Assembly (NCBI GenBank): GCA_963922875.1
Contig: CAWUJH010000008.1
Span: forward strand, 1-64,000
Direction of reading: 5' to 3'
Origin: Ketobacter sp963922875
Lineage (GTDB): Bacteria; Pseudomonadota; Gammaproteobacteria; Pseudomonadales; Ketobacteraceae
DNA: 64,000 bases
Shown: in pieces, positions 53,503 to 63,734 of the stretch
Position numbering within the stretch: position 1 is the stretch's first letter
Layout of the letters: each line of letters opens with the position of its first letter
Translations under genes and position numbers: made by a program
Notes under the pieces: model-generated
What the model was told of the DNA's origin: nothing
The model's database searches: none
What the model saw: the letters and a program-made list of their open reading frames with translations, nothing else

Positions 53503-55938
53503 TCACTCCCGTATAAGGTTAATCAAAACCTTCTCGGCGAGCGCATGGCTTAGATAATATCCCTGTACTTCGTCGCAACCAATATCACGTAATATCTTAT
53601 GTTGTTCAAACGTTTCTACGCCTTCCGCTATAACCGTTAAATTAAGGCTCTTACCCATAGCTATCACGGTTTCTGTGAGCAGTTTTGTGGAATTATTCTG
53701 CACAATATCTTCAATAAAAACACGATCGATTTTTAGTGTATCCAAGGGAAACTTACGCAGATAATTTAACGAAGAGTAACCGGTACCGAAGTCGTCAATG
53801 GCAATGCGTATGTTCGATTCCTTAAGTAGAGTCAGTACTTTCATGCTTCTTTCGACATCTTCCATTAACGCGCTTTCGGTAATTTCCAATTCAAGACAGC
53901 GGGGATCTATGGAATAACGCTGGATCTGTTGCAATACCCAATCGGCAAAATCACTGCGTTTGAACTGATGGGCTGAAACATTAATACCGACCCTTTGAAT
54001 GGTTAGGCCAGACTTTTTCCAGCGAGCAAGTTTCTCGCATGCCTGCTGAAACACCCAATCACCCAAGGGAATAATCAGATCGGTTTGTTCCGCCAGATCG
54101 ATGAATTCTACCGGCTTCACTGAACCAAACACCGGGTGATTCCAGCGCAGTAAGGCCTCTACGCCCATCATAACGCCAGTGTTTACATTGTACTGAGGTT
54201 GAAAATAAAGCTCTAGACTTTCATTGATCAATGCCTTGCGTAAGGCGTTCTCCATGATTAAAGAATCCAAGGCGCGCTTATTCATCCCCTCATCATAAAA
54301 CTGGTAAGTATTCTTCCCTGCTCGCTTGGCGGCGTAAAGCGCGATATCGGCACTGCGCAACAATGCTTCTCCAGTCTCGCCGTGGTAAGGATAAAGCGCG
54401 ATACCAATACTGGCAGAAGTAAATACTTCACGTTGTTCAATTAAAAAGGGCGCCACAAATTGTGCTTGAATACGCTTGGCCATTTTTATGGCTGACTGTT
54501 CAATCAAATCAAAATCCAGCCCTTGTAGCAAGATGGCGAACTCGTCACCCCCCATCCTCGACACCACATCGCCGTCGCGAAGACAAACCATCAACCTATT
54601 TGACACGCTCTTGAGTAATTGATCTCCTGCCCGATGTCCAAGGGAGTCATTGACCGGTTTGAATCGATCCAGATCCAGAAAAAGAACAGCAACACCTCGT
54701 TGCAACTGATCTTTACCGCTGACAGCCTGATGTAGTTTTTCATTAAAACACTGTCGATTACCGACCCCGGTTAAGGAATCGAAATGGGCAAGGCGATGGA
54801 TCCGTTGTTCATTCTTTTTCTGTTCGGCAATGTCCATCAACATTCCAACATAGTGACGAACTTCATTTTTACTATTTTGCGTATGGCTGAAACTTAAAAT
54901 CCCCGGTACTGATTTACCATTGGCTCTTAGAAAATTAAATTCTTCGCGCCAGCTTTTATTACAGTTTAAGCTGTGACATATTTTCCGAAAAAATTCCGGC
55001 CCGTAGTGCGCGCGCCACAGCACACTGCAATGTGTGCCCAAGATATGTTCTGGTTTATAACCAGTGACCTCGTAAAACGCGGGATTTGCTTTTAAAATAT
55101 AGCCACCTTTGTCGGTGACAAATATCCCTTCGGACATTGATTCAAATACTGCGGAAAATAACTGCCTTTCACAATCAATCATCTCCCGGCTTGGTAAAAA
55201 CTCGGCTAGACCTAAAATGCCAACCGGATCTCCATGAACAGAAAACAACAATGTGTACTGGATAGTAGCTGAAATTGCTATTCCATCAAAGGTCTGTAAG
55301 GGCTGCCTTACCACACGGGTATGGGGATCTGCGCTGGTAAACATTTCCTCGCTGACAGAGGTGAGAAAAGCCATGGTCTCCGCATTTAAAAAACTCATTT
55401 GACCTTGTTCAACTAACATTTGAGCGTCAAAACCAAGACTTTTACAATCAGCGCCAACGTTCAATAGTTTAAGCTCAGAATCGACAATCCAAGCCAAGCG
55501 GTTTGGGGCCTGGATGCCCGTTTCCAGAATTAAATCAGGTTGTTGTACCAACGACATAATGCCACAAAGCAAATGCTTGTCATTGCCAGCTCCTTGCAAT
55601 GACAAGCATTCCAAATGTCCAAACCGCCAATACCCGAGATCATCGCGAAATCGCACAACACCAGCTGTTCCCTTACTGGCATTATCAAACATAGCATCAA
55701 CAAGGCATTCGGTTAGATTATTGGACTGTATATCGTAAGAAACCACATTGCTTAAATGGGCTTGGTGTAAATCCGATGGATGGGAATGCTGCTGTGCTAA
55801 TAATTGAGGAGATAACATATTAGAACTGAGCACAGCTTGCCGTGACCGATCAGCAATAAAAATGTAGTTAGGACTGTGGTTTCTCGAAGTGTATGGCGTA
55901 AAAATTCCTACAGGAGAATTCATCTGTAACCACCCCAT
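53503..55938 (-). CDS. PAS-GGDEF-EAL c-di-GMP protein
   Basis: 811 residues, no membrane segment. An N-terminal region (about 30-250) has PAS-like stretches, then a clear PAS (about 265-380, FVTDKGGYILKANPAFYEVT), GGDEF (about 385-550) and EAL (about 560-805). GGDEF is intact (SRMGGDEFAILL) with I-site RDGD. EAL is canonical: VEALLRWNHP, NVSAHQF, EITESALM, DDFGTGYSSL, LKIDRVF, AEGVETFEQ. Unlike the other c-di-GMP protein in this window, all motifs are textbook. The start is uncertain between 55938 and an ATG at 55923 with GGGGTGG upstream. It is convergent to the exported DUF4139 gene. Confidence 0.93.
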   Translation of the reverse strand: MGWLQMNSPVGIFTPYTSRNHSPNYIFIADRSRQAVLSSNMLSPQLLAQQHSHPSDLHQAHLSNVVSYDIQSNNLTECLVDAMFDNASKGTAGVVRFRDDLGYWRFGHLECLSLQGAGNDKHLLCGIMSLVQQPDLILETGIQAPNRLAWIVDSELKLLNVGADCKSLGFDAQMLVEQGQMSFLNAETMAFLTSVSEEMFTSADPHTRVVRQPLQTFDGIAISATIQYTLLFSVHGDPVGILGLAEFLPSREMIDCERQLFSAVFESMSEGIFVTDKGGYILKANPAFYEVTGYKPEHILGTHCSVLWRAHYGPEFFRKICHSLNCNKSWREEFNFLRANGKSVPGILSFSHTQNSKNEVRHYVGMLMDIAEQKKNEQRIHRLAHFDSLTGVGNRQCFNEKLHQAVSGKDQLQRGVAVLFLDLDRFKPVNDSLGHRAGDQLLKSVSNRLMVCLRDGDVVSRMGGDEFAILLQGLDFDLIEQSAIKMAKRIQAQFVAPFLIEQREVFTSASIGIALYPYHGETGEALLRSADIALYAAKRAGKNTYQFYDEGMNKRALDSLIMENALRKALINESLELYFQPQYNVNTGVMMGVEALLRWNHPVFGSVKPVEFIDLAEQTDLIIPLGDWVFQQACEKLARWKKSGLTIQRVGINVSAHQFKRSDFADWVLQQIQRYSIDPRCLELEITESALMEDVERSMKVLTLLKESNIRIAIDDFGTGYSSLNYLRKFPLDTLKIDRVFIEDIVQNNSTKLLTETVIAMGKSLNLTVIAEGVETFEQHKILRDIGCDEVQGYYLSHALAEKVLINLIRE

Positions 55939-56039
55939 TTTGCCCGAATTTCTTTTTTTTATGTGGACTGGTTCTCGTTATACCACGGTCGGTTAACACT
56001 TGCCTAGGTTTAGATAAAATAAAGGGCTCGATAGAACGA

Positions 56040-56999
56040 TTAGGGCGCCACTAAATCCTTCGAATAAAAAACCTTGCCTTTGGAATCTATAAAAATTGCA
56101 GACACGCCCGGCAACCGGTCAACCAGTTCAAGGCCTGCGTCGACGCCGAGTACGAATACTGTGGTAGAGAGTGCATCGGCATCCACGGATCTATCCGCTA
56201 AAATCGTTGCGCTGAGAACTTTTCGAGCAGAATCACCGGATTTTGGATCAATAATATGATGGTAACGAACACCATCCTGAATAAAAAAGCGTTCGTAATC
56301 CCCGGAAGTAGAAATGGCTACATTTTCCAAAGGCAAACTAATCACAGGTTCGTCCCCTCTGGGGTTTTTTATTCCCAGCATCCAGGGTCTTCCGCGGTGA
56401 TCTCCCAATATTCGACTATCGCCGCCGGCCGTAACTATGGCGTGCTCAACCCCGGCCGCCTGTAAAATTTTTATGGAATTATCAACCGCGTAACCCTTGG
56501 CGATCCCACCTAAATCTATCTCGACTCCAGGCTGCTGGAACTTCACGGTACTCTGGGTCAGATCTAGCACAACCGATTGATAATCGACTGTCTTCTTGGC
56601 CTCTTGCCACTCTTTGTCGGAAGGTTTGATACCCTTTCGGTAGTTAAATTTGTGGCCTACGGAACCCACGGTAACATCGAATGCGCCGCCACTCATCGCG
56701 CTGTATTCCTGAGCTTTTTGGATTAAAAGAACCAACTCTTCACTGACCTTAACCGGCTCGTAGGCTGCCCTTTGGTTCACCAAAGACAACTCGGAGCGTT
56801 CAATATAGGGACTCATTAACTGATTAATGCGCTCCATTTCAGCTAACACCTTTTGGATCAGGATTGATGCCTTGGCCTCATCGGTCTGCCAAAGCTCCAC
56901 ATAAATACGTGTGCCCATTATGGGAGCTTCTTGATGAAGCCATTGGGCTGACGCCGATGAGCACACGGCTACCACCAGGGCCATGAGTAAGGTTCTCAT
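56040..56999 (-). CDS. apbE: FAD:protein FMN transferase ApbE
   Basis: 319 residues from the ATG at 56999, which overlaps the SDR stop (TAATG). N-terminal signal (MRTLLMALVVAVCSSASAQ). Conserved APIMGTRIYVELW (about 25-37), EIDLGGIAKGYAVD (about 158-171), TAGGDSRILG, STSGDYERFF, HHIIDPKSG and the magnesium-binding DADALSTTVFVLG (about 270-282). It attaches FMN covalently to Thr/Ser of target flavoproteins in the periplasm. No Nqr/Rnf or FMN-bind target gene lies nearby in this window. Confidence 0.94.
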   Translation of the reverse strand: MRTLLMALVVAVCSSASAQWLHQEAPIMGTRIYVELWQTDEAKASILIQKVLAEMERINQLMSPYIERSELSLVNQRAAYEPVKVSEELVLLIQKAQEYSAMSGGAFDVTVGSVGHKFNYRKGIKPSDKEWQEAKKTVDYQSVVLDLTQSTVKFQQPGVEIDLGGIAKGYAVDNSIKILQAAGVEHAIVTAGGDSRILGDHRGRPWMLGIKNPRGDEPVISLPLENVAISTSGDYERFFIQDGVRYHHIIDPKSGDSARKVLSATILADRSVDADALSTTVFVLGVDAGLELVDRLPGVSAIFIDSKGKVFYSKDLVAP

Positions 57000-57691
57000 T
57001 ACCAAGGGATCAAGGTACCGTCGTAGGCAATAAAATCACCGCTTTGATTAGCCTTAAGATTGCCAATAACTTTGCGCAACCCCTTAACGGATGTAGTGGT
57101 ATCAATCAAGGCATTGGCTCCACCCATATCCGTTTGAACCCAACCTGGATGCAGGATGACCACTTTAATTTTTTCTTCCGCCAAATCAACCGCCAGGGAC
57201 TTGGCGGCAGCGTTAAGCGCCGCTTTTGAGGAACGATAAATATAACTACCGCCGGAGGTGTTGTCAGTCACGGAACCCATTTTACTACTCAACATTGCAA
57301 CAGTAGAACTGCCTGAATTTGCCAAATTTGACCGTAACACTTGCACCAGCTTTATCGGCGCTATGCTATTTATGTGGAATACCTTTAACCATTCCTGTTC
57401 GTCTAACTGGGTCAGTTGATTGCCCTCGCCATAATAGCCCGCATTATTGATTAATAAATGAATAATCTGGTCACCCAAGGATTTGGATAGTTGCTTTCTT
57501 GACTGGGGATCCGTTACATCCAGTGGCAGTACCGTAAGCATCTCCTTATTGATCTCCTGTAATTTCAGCAAATCATGAGCTGCCGCCGGGTCTCTGGCAG
57601 TGGCGAACACTCGATTACCTTCGGCTAAATATTGCTTGGTGAACTCGAGTCCGATTCCTCTATTGGCACCTGTAATCAGTACTGTTTTCAT
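56999..57691 (-). CDS. Short-chain dehydrogenase/reductase
   Basis: 230 residues. Rossmann GANRGIGLEF (8-17), NNAG (86-89), catalytic Ser in VAMLSSKMGS (about 129-138) and YRSSK (Tyr/Lys, about 152-156). It belongs to the C-factor/CsgA-like SDR group by the short length and the HPGWVQTDMGG segment (about 181-191). It precedes apbE with a 1-nt TAATG overlap, so the two form an operon. Substrate unknown. Confidence 0.93.
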   Translation of the reverse strand: MKTVLITGANRGIGLEFTKQYLAEGNRVFATARDPAAAHDLLKLQEINKEMLTVLPLDVTDPQSRKQLSKSLGDQIIHLLINNAGYYGEGNQLTQLDEQEWLKVFHINSIAPIKLVQVLRSNLANSGSSTVAMLSSKMGSVTDNTSGGSYIYRSSKAALNAAAKSLAVDLAEEKIKVVILHPGWVQTDMGGANALIDTTTSVKGLRKVIGNLKANQSGDFIAYDGTLIPW

Positions 57692-57752
57692 GTAATTCCC
57701 TCGTTTAAAAAGTCATATTAATAGCGCACCGGATAAAACAGAGACCACCTAG

Positions 57753-58262
57753 TTAATCAAAAGGTTCATACTGTACCCGTAAAACCTCAAATACAGTGTC
57801 GCCTTTGGGGCGACTAACATCAACTTCATCGCCTACTTGTTTTTTTAACAGTGCTTTTGCCAACGGCGCATCGATACTAATCCAACCTCTTTCGATATCA
57901 ATCTCATCGGCCCCCACTAATCGATAGGATTCAGTGATACCGGTGTCAACATTTTCCACTTCAACCCAGGCGCCAAAGTAAATTTTGGATTGGTCAGTGG
58001 GCTTTTCACTAACCGTTTTTACTGATTCAAGCCGTTTCACCAAATAGCGGATACGTCGATCTATTTCTCGTAGTTGCTTTTTCCGATAGATATATTCAGC
58101 ATTTTCCGATCGATCTCCTTCCGCTGCGGCTTCCCCTAGCGCTTTGGTCACCTCTGGCCGCAGTCGCTCGCTCATATAGCGCAGTTCGGCCATTAATTTG
58201 TCGCGACCTTCCGGTGTTATATAAGGCGCAGATGGTGTGCTTGGGGGGCGGTAGCGTGACAT
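57753..58262 (-). CDS. greB: Transcript cleavage factor GreB
   Basis: 169 residues. The N-terminal coiled-coil finger has the acidic tip DRSENAEYIYRKKQLREIDR (about 50-69), where D and E coordinate magnesium in RNA polymerase. The C-terminal FKBP-like domain spans about 85-165. The tip sequence with RSENAEYIYRKK is the GreB form; GreA has GDLRENAEY-type tips with different followers. It rescues backtracked RNA polymerase. It starts directly after the stop of a small unknown gene (TAAATG). Confidence 0.95.
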   Translation of the reverse strand: MSRYRPPSTPSAPYITPEGRDKLMAELRYMSERLRPEVTKALGEAAAEGDRSENAEYIYRKKQLREIDRRIRYLVKRLESVKTVSEKPTDQSKIYFGAWVEVENVDTGITESYRLVGADEIDIERGWISIDAPLAKALLKKQVGDEVDVSRPKGDTVFEVLRVQYEPFD

Positions 58263-58706
58263 TTAGCCTCGACTGATTAAATCTGGATTTTTCGAAAGTT
58301 CTTTCACCATTTTATATTCTGCACTGACCACTTTCATTAACTCTTGGTCATTTTTTTCGTCCCTGTCATGGAACGCCAAGAAATCGAAGGATAAATAACC
58401 ACCATTATCGGGCCTACAATCAGGAAATAGATGGATTAAACCAGTAAAGTAATCTCTGGGAGCAACAATATTAATTAAAAACTTGTCATCGCTGCGACGA
58501 ACATAACCAAGAGTGTTATCCAGCAATGTGCTCGCTTCCTGGATGGATACAATAGCTTGTTTTTCAAAAAATCCCTGCGCCTTTGCCCCTCCATGACACT
58601 TAGCAACGTAACGCATAGAAGCGTGTTGAGTTTGCCGATCAAGTTCCAAAGTTTGCGCCAGCTTAAAGGTACTGACAATCATTTGAATTTGCGAATCAAA
58701 ATGCAT
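58263..58706 (-). CDS. Unknown protein, 147 aa, upstream of greB
   Basis: The ATG at 58706 is chosen because TTGGAGG stands 5-6 nt upstream; longer readings lack an SD. Soluble, no signal peptide. N-terminal half helical (QIQMIVSTFKLAQTLELDRQ, about 6-25), then a mixed region with FDFLAFHDRDEKNDQELMKV (about 107-126). No family recognised. Its stop touches the greB start, so the two are one transcript and could be functionally linked. It contains a few Cys (AKCHGGA, FPDCRPD). Confidence 0.75.
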   Translation of the reverse strand: MHFDSQIQMIVSTFKLAQTLELDRQTQHASMRYVAKCHGGAKAQGFFEKQAIVSIQEASTLLDNTLGYVRRSDDKFLINIVAPRDYFTGLIHLFPDCRPDNGGYLSFDFLAFHDRDEKNDQELMKVVSAEYKMVKELSKNPDLISRG

Positions 58707-58793
58707 GGTTGCCTCCAAATCATTTTTATTGTTAATTGGGCAAAGCTGTTCATTTTTTTGAAACAAGTTATTTACTATTATTATGGGTGCAGA

Positions 58794-61700
58794 TTATGGT
58801 TGCGAAGCCGTTTCCATATGATCATCCAGATCCAGCAATAATGCCTGCAACTTTTCTCTATACTCCCCAGCATCCTGCCACAAACCCCGCTGAATGGCTT
58901 CTAACATTCGCTCGGCCATTTCTTCTAACGCATTAATATTGTTGTCACGTAAAAATTGTTGATTCGAAGGGTCAAGAATCAAGGTATCACAGACATTTTC
59001 ATACTGATAATCATCGATTAATTGGGTCGTCGCTGAGTAGGCAAAAAGGTAATCGACGCTGGCCGCCATTTCAAAGGCTCCTTTATAGCCATGTTCCTGC
59101 ATAGCCGCTAGCCACTTTGGATTGAGGACGCGGGATCGAATAACCCGATTAAGTTCCTCCTTAAGAGTACGAACCCGCGGTGCGGCGGGATTGGAATGAT
59201 CTAAATGATATATTGACGGAGCCTGTTCGCCATATACAGAAACGGCATTGGCCATTCCCCCCTGAAATTGATAATAATCATCAGAGTCCAGCAAATCGTG
59301 CTCTCGATTATCTTGATTCTGAACAACGGTATCCAGCTGCGAGAGTTGGTATTCAAAACTGCTGCGAGCAAGCACCCCTTTCATGGTCTCTCGACCATAG
59401 GCATAACCTCCCCAGTTGCGGTAAGCCTCAGCAAGGTCACTGCTATTTTGCCAGCAACGTTCATCGATAAGCCCTTGCAACCCCGCTCCATAAGCCCCGG
59501 GCTTACTGCCAAAAACCCGATAACTGGCTTGCCTGCGAGCCAATTCTCTATCTATCCCCTGCTGTTCGAGTTGCGCAACGCGGATTTCAATATGTTCGCG
59601 AATGGTATTATCGTCACCCGGTTCATCCAACTCCGCTAACAGCTCTACCGCCGTATCAAACAAGCGCATCACATTAGGAAAAGCATCGCGAAAAAAACCG
59701 CTGACTCTCAATGTTACATCAACCCGTGGCCGCCCTAACAGCATCGCGGGAATCACTTCTATATCCACGACTCGCTGAGATCCTGCTGCCCAAACCGGTT
59801 TAACCCCCATTAGAGCAAACGCTTGTGCTATATCATCACCGCCCGTTCTCATGGTGGCGGTACCCCAAACTGAAAGTCCCAATTGGCGTGGAAAGTCACC
59901 CTGTTCCTGTAAGTGCCTATTAATAAGTTGCTGGGCAGATAGTTGACCCAATGCCCAGGCTGCGGTAGACGGAATGGAACGATTGTCGACGGAAAAAAAA
60001 TTGCGCCCAGTGGGTAATGTGTCCAAGCGCCCTCGTGTTGGCGCTCCACTGGGGCCAGGTTCCACAAATTGACCTTGCAATCCCTTGATTAAAGAGCCAA
60101 GTTCATCCACTGCACTTTTTTCTAAGGCGGGTACTAATTCGGTTTTGGCATAGTTTAATACAGCATGGGCGCTAGGGAATTGGGCTATGGGAGGCAACTC
60201 AATATTGGTGACAAGCTCTTCGAATAGAAAATATTGCACAGATAACTGCGCCAATTTTTCCAGACGTTCACGAGTATCGGCGGTTGTACGCCAGTCATTT
60301 TCCAATAAGCCGTTTAAAAGTTCTGGCTTGGATTGGCTCCAGATTGATGTGTCAGCGGCCAGAGGATCAAAATCCTGAAAGCCAAAATCCTTAGCAAAAG
60401 CATGGAGTATACCTTCTTCATGACTTTTTTTACCCCTAGGCAAGCGCAGTAATGCAACAAGGGTATCTACCAGTTTAGGTCTATTTGGAAGCTGGCCTAA
60501 GCGGTGTAAGCCATGGCGAATTTGAGCCTCTTTGATGTCACAGAGATAAGCATCGAGCTGCTCTAACAGTTCGTTGTCATCTGTTGACTGAGTTGGGGCC
60601 AGTTCTGTAATTACATTTTGAGTTTTAATTTCCTGAATGATTTTATCCCGCAACCAGCTTGCTCGACGCTGATCCATATCCACGGCTTGATAATATTCAT
60701 CAACTAAACCTTCCAGAGTTGCTAATCCACCATAGGTTTCTGCGCGGGTCATGGGAGGCATCAGATGGTCAATAATGACAGCCTGGCTACGTCGCTTAGC
60801 TTGAGCGCCTTCTCCAGGATCATTAACAATAAAGGGATAAAAATGCGGCAAAGGTCCTAATAAAATATCTGGCCAACAAGTCTCAGCCAACGCCGTGCCT
60901 TTGCCTGGCAACCATTCCAGGTTGCCGTGTTTCCCCACGTGAATAACCGCTTGTACCTTATATTCATGACGCAACCAAAAATAAAATGCCAAGTAACTAT
61001 GGGGAGGCACCAGATCAGGATCATGGTAGTTGGCTAGTAAATCAAGATTGAAACCACGTGCTGGCTGGATGCCAATAAAGGTCTCGCCCAGACGCAGACC
61101 TGCAATCATTAAGCGCCCCGCGCGGAATTTTGGGTCCCGTTCAGGTTCTCCCCATCGCTCAAGTACGTCTGCCTGAGATTGCGCCGGTAGCTGCTTGAAG
61201 TGCTGCCAGTAGGTTTCCAGGTCAAGACTCTGCCAACAGCCTTTAAAGTCCAACGTATTGGGGTTATTAGTAATATTACCGAGCAATTGTTCGAGCAAAT
61301 CATTGCCGGAGACTGGCACATTGTCCACCGGGAACCCAGCCCTGCTCATGGCTTGCAGAATATTCACTGTAGAGACTGGCGTATCAAGCCCAACGCCATT
61401 ACCAATGCGGCCGTCTTTGGTTGGATAATTTGCTAAAATCAGCGCAATGCGTTTATCACCGTTAGACTTCAACGACAACCGTAAATAATTGCGCGCCAAT
61501 TGGGCGACAAATTGCGCCCGCTCTTTATGAAGTTGGTAACGAACAATGGGGACTTGGCAACGTTCATTGTAGGCCGTTTCTGTTTTAAAACTCACGGCTC
61601 GAGTAATAATTCTGCCATCCATTTCTGGCAATACAATTTGGGTGGCTATATCCCGACTCCGTAAACCTTGCATGGTATCTTGCCAGTCCTGCTCCGTGCT

Positions 61701-62636
61701 GGCTGACATCATCAATTGCAATATGGGTAGGTCTCCATTGATCGGTGACTGAAACCCATGAGGCGTTGTGCTACCCCCTTCTCCACTGGCACGATGACAG
61801 GAAAAACCCGTGGTATTCAGAATCAGCTTGACGGGTAACGAGTCCACTATATGGTTAATGAGTAACAAGGACTCCGGATCTTTCAAACTCACAACGACTA
61901 AAGGTAATACACAAATACCCGCAAGTTCTAACTGGGTAACGAGTTCATCAAATACGGCCGTATTGCCACTGAGATAGTGGCTGCGATAAAACAACAGTAA
62001 GCACAGTGACGAAGTATCCAACCCCTGAGATTGCCCTTTGTCTAGCCAGGCCGTTGCAGACTCCAGTGTTGAATCTGCTGCCGGATAAATTAAACACTTG
62101 GGCAGCCGTTTCGGTGGCTGAAAGCCCCCTCTATAGTGCAAATATTTTACCGCGATGAACTGCAATAATTGTTGGGCATTGAAGCGGCCTCCTTCCCGCA
62201 AATAATCCCACACCCACTGAGCCGTAGCCAAACTCACTGAACTGGATTGCATCAAACTGAGATCCTGCTCGTGGTCCCCGGGAACGATGATTATCTGCCG
62301 CTTACCAGGTTTCTGAGCATACCATTCCTGTAACCGCTCAACGCCATATGGCCAATAGGATTTGCCGCCCAGCAGCGAAACGATAACCACTTGGGCTGAT
62401 TCGCTTTCCAACACTGAATTCTCGTACAAATCAAATGCCGCTGGTTTTAGCAATTGCATCCAGTTGGCCAGCCTGATTGAGGGAAAGTCCTTAGGGAGAG
62501 CTTCGCTGGCCTGCGCCAGTGAAGCTAAACTTGAGTCAGCCGCCGACAATATAATAATACTGGCAGGGGTCTGCGCTAGATCAACAATACCGTCATCATC
62601 AACGAAACCACCGGGTTTGGAGGCAAGTAGGTGCAT
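58794..62636 (-). CDS. cobN: CobN-type cobaltochelatase large subunit
   Basis: 1280 residues, the usual size for CobN/BchH-like chelatase large subunits. The characteristic VIHVGKHGNLEWLPGKGTAL (about 545-564) is the chelatase active-site segment. IVNDPGEGAQAKRRSQAVII and the LGLSVWGTATMRTGGDDIAQ motif also match. CobN inserts cobalt into hydrogenobyrinate a,c-diamide with CobS and CobT, or with ChlI/D-like AAA+ subunits. None of those genes is in this window. The ATG is 15 nt after cobW, so cobW-cobN form an operon. Confidence 0.94.
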   Translation of the reverse strand: MHLLASKPGGFVDDDGIVDLAQTPASIIILSAADSSLASLAQASEALPKDFPSIRLANWMQLLKPAAFDLYENSVLESESAQVVIVSLLGGKSYWPYGVERLQEWYAQKPGKRQIIIVPGDHEQDLSLMQSSSVSLATAQWVWDYLREGGRFNAQQLLQFIAVKYLHYRGGFQPPKRLPKCLIYPAADSTLESATAWLDKGQSQGLDTSSLCLLLFYRSHYLSGNTAVFDELVTQLELAGICVLPLVVVSLKDPESLLLINHIVDSLPVKLILNTTGFSCHRASGEGGSTTPHGFQSPINGDLPILQLMMSASTEQDWQDTMQGLRSRDIATQIVLPEMDGRIITRAVSFKTETAYNERCQVPIVRYQLHKERAQFVAQLARNYLRLSLKSNGDKRIALILANYPTKDGRIGNGVGLDTPVSTVNILQAMSRAGFPVDNVPVSGNDLLEQLLGNITNNPNTLDFKGCWQSLDLETYWQHFKQLPAQSQADVLERWGEPERDPKFRAGRLMIAGLRLGETFIGIQPARGFNLDLLANYHDPDLVPPHSYLAFYFWLRHEYKVQAVIHVGKHGNLEWLPGKGTALAETCWPDILLGPLPHFYPFIVNDPGEGAQAKRRSQAVIIDHLMPPMTRAETYGGLATLEGLVDEYYQAVDMDQRRASWLRDKIIQEIKTQNVITELAPTQSTDDNELLEQLDAYLCDIKEAQIRHGLHRLGQLPNRPKLVDTLVALLRLPRGKKSHEEGILHAFAKDFGFQDFDPLAADTSIWSQSKPELLNGLLENDWRTTADTRERLEKLAQLSVQYFLFEELVTNIELPPIAQFPSAHAVLNYAKTELVPALEKSAVDELGSLIKGLQGQFVEPGPSGAPTRGRLDTLPTGRNFFSVDNRSIPSTAAWALGQLSAQQLINRHLQEQGDFPRQLGLSVWGTATMRTGGDDIAQAFALMGVKPVWAAGSQRVVDIEVIPAMLLGRPRVDVTLRVSGFFRDAFPNVMRLFDTAVELLAELDEPGDDNTIREHIEIRVAQLEQQGIDRELARRQASYRVFGSKPGAYGAGLQGLIDERCWQNSSDLAEAYRNWGGYAYGRETMKGVLARSSFEYQLSQLDTVVQNQDNREHDLLDSDDYYQFQGGMANAVSVYGEQAPSIYHLDHSNPAAPRVRTLKEELNRVIRSRVLNPKWLAAMQEHGYKGAFEMAASVDYLFAYSATTQLIDDYQYENVCDTLILDPSNQQFLRDNNINALEEMAERMLEAIQRGLWQDAGEYREKLQALLLDLDDHMETASQP

Positions 62637-62651
62637 AAACCTAGGGCTTAC

Positions 62652-63734
62652 CTATAATGTCGCTAACGTTTGGTTAAGGGCCGTTTCAATATCCGTTTGC
62701 ACTATCCCTTTGCCAATAAAAACAATTTGAGTGCGGCGCTCTTCGTCAGGCTTCCATAAGCGGTCAAAGTGAACGTCCAGGCGACTACCTACAGCCTGAA
62801 CCACCTGACGCAGTGGTTTACCCTGAACCGCAACAAAACCTTTGGCGCGAAAAATGGGATAATCGGAAATCAGCATGGTTAAGGCTGTTGCCAGCTTAGG
62901 GCCATCCACTTCTCCCAGTTTCACCACAAACGAGTCAAAATGATCGTGAGCGTGCTCATGATGGGCACCATGATGATGGTGGTGGTCGTGGTGGGTGTGA
63001 ACTTGATCGATACGATTTTCTGCCGCAGCGTTTATACCCATCAACCACTCAAGCTGACCTTGGTTTTGTTCGACAAATACAGTTTTGACCTGCTGCGGTA
63101 CTTTTGCCCGCAATATTTCGGTAACAGCAGCCTGTTGCTGACTATCCAGCAAATCCTTTTTGCTGATAACCACCAAATCTGCCGCAGACAATTGATCCGC
63201 TAATAACTCCTGCAAACTAGGATCATGATCCAAACTGGAATCCGCCAGACGCTGAGCCGCCACCTTGCTTTCATCACTGGCGAAACGCCCTGCGGCTACC
63301 GCTGGTCCATCAACCACGGTCACTACAGAGTCGACAGTGAAATATTGTTTGATCTCAGGCCAGTTAAAAGCCTGCACCAGTGGTTTTGGCAACGCTAAAC
63401 CACTGGTTTCTATTAGTACGTGATCGATTTGATCGCGGCGCTCCACTAACTGCTTCATTACAGGGAGAAATTCTTCTTCCACAGTGCAACAAATACAGCC
63501 ATTAGCCAGTTCATAGATACCCTGATCATTGCTGACTTGAGGGCGGTCCTCGTCTTCACATTCCAGGGGGCAACTGCGCAACAACTCTGCATCGATATCC
63601 AGTTCGCCAAACTCATTAACAATCACCGCTATCCGCTTGCCAGCCGCTTGTTTCAATACCTGTGAGAGTAGTGTGGTTTTCCCGCTACCTAAAAACCCGG
63701 TAACCACCGTAGCGGGGATTTTTTTCAATTCCAT
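62652..63734 (-). CDS. cobW: CobW-family metal GTPase
   Basis: 360 residues. P-loop GFLGSGKTTLLSQ (13-25), the metal-binding CxCC site GCICCTVEEE (about 78-87), switch/base motifs ETSGLALPKP and ISKKDLLD (about 165-172). A His-rich stretch of about 15 residues (HTHHDHHHHHGAHHEHAHDH) at about 240-259 is followed by the CobW C-terminal domain. These COG0523 GTPases deliver metal to target enzymes. With cobN downstream a cobalt-delivery role is likely. SD TAGGAG stands before the ATG. Confidence 0.94.
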   Translation of the reverse strand: MELKKIPATVVTGFLGSGKTTLLSQVLKQAAGKRIAVIVNEFGELDIDAELLRSCPLECEDEDRPQVSNDQGIYELANGCICCTVEEEFLPVMKQLVERRDQIDHVLIETSGLALPKPLVQAFNWPEIKQYFTVDSVVTVVDGPAVAAGRFASDESKVAAQRLADSSLDHDPSLQELLADQLSAADLVVISKKDLLDSQQQAAVTEILRAKVPQQVKTVFVEQNQGQLEWLMGINAAAENRIDQVHTHHDHHHHHGAHHEHAHDHFDSFVVKLGEVDGPKLATALTMLISDYPIFRAKGFVAVQGKPLRQVVQAVGSRLDVHFDRLWKPDEERRTQIVFIGKGIVQTDIETALNQTLATL

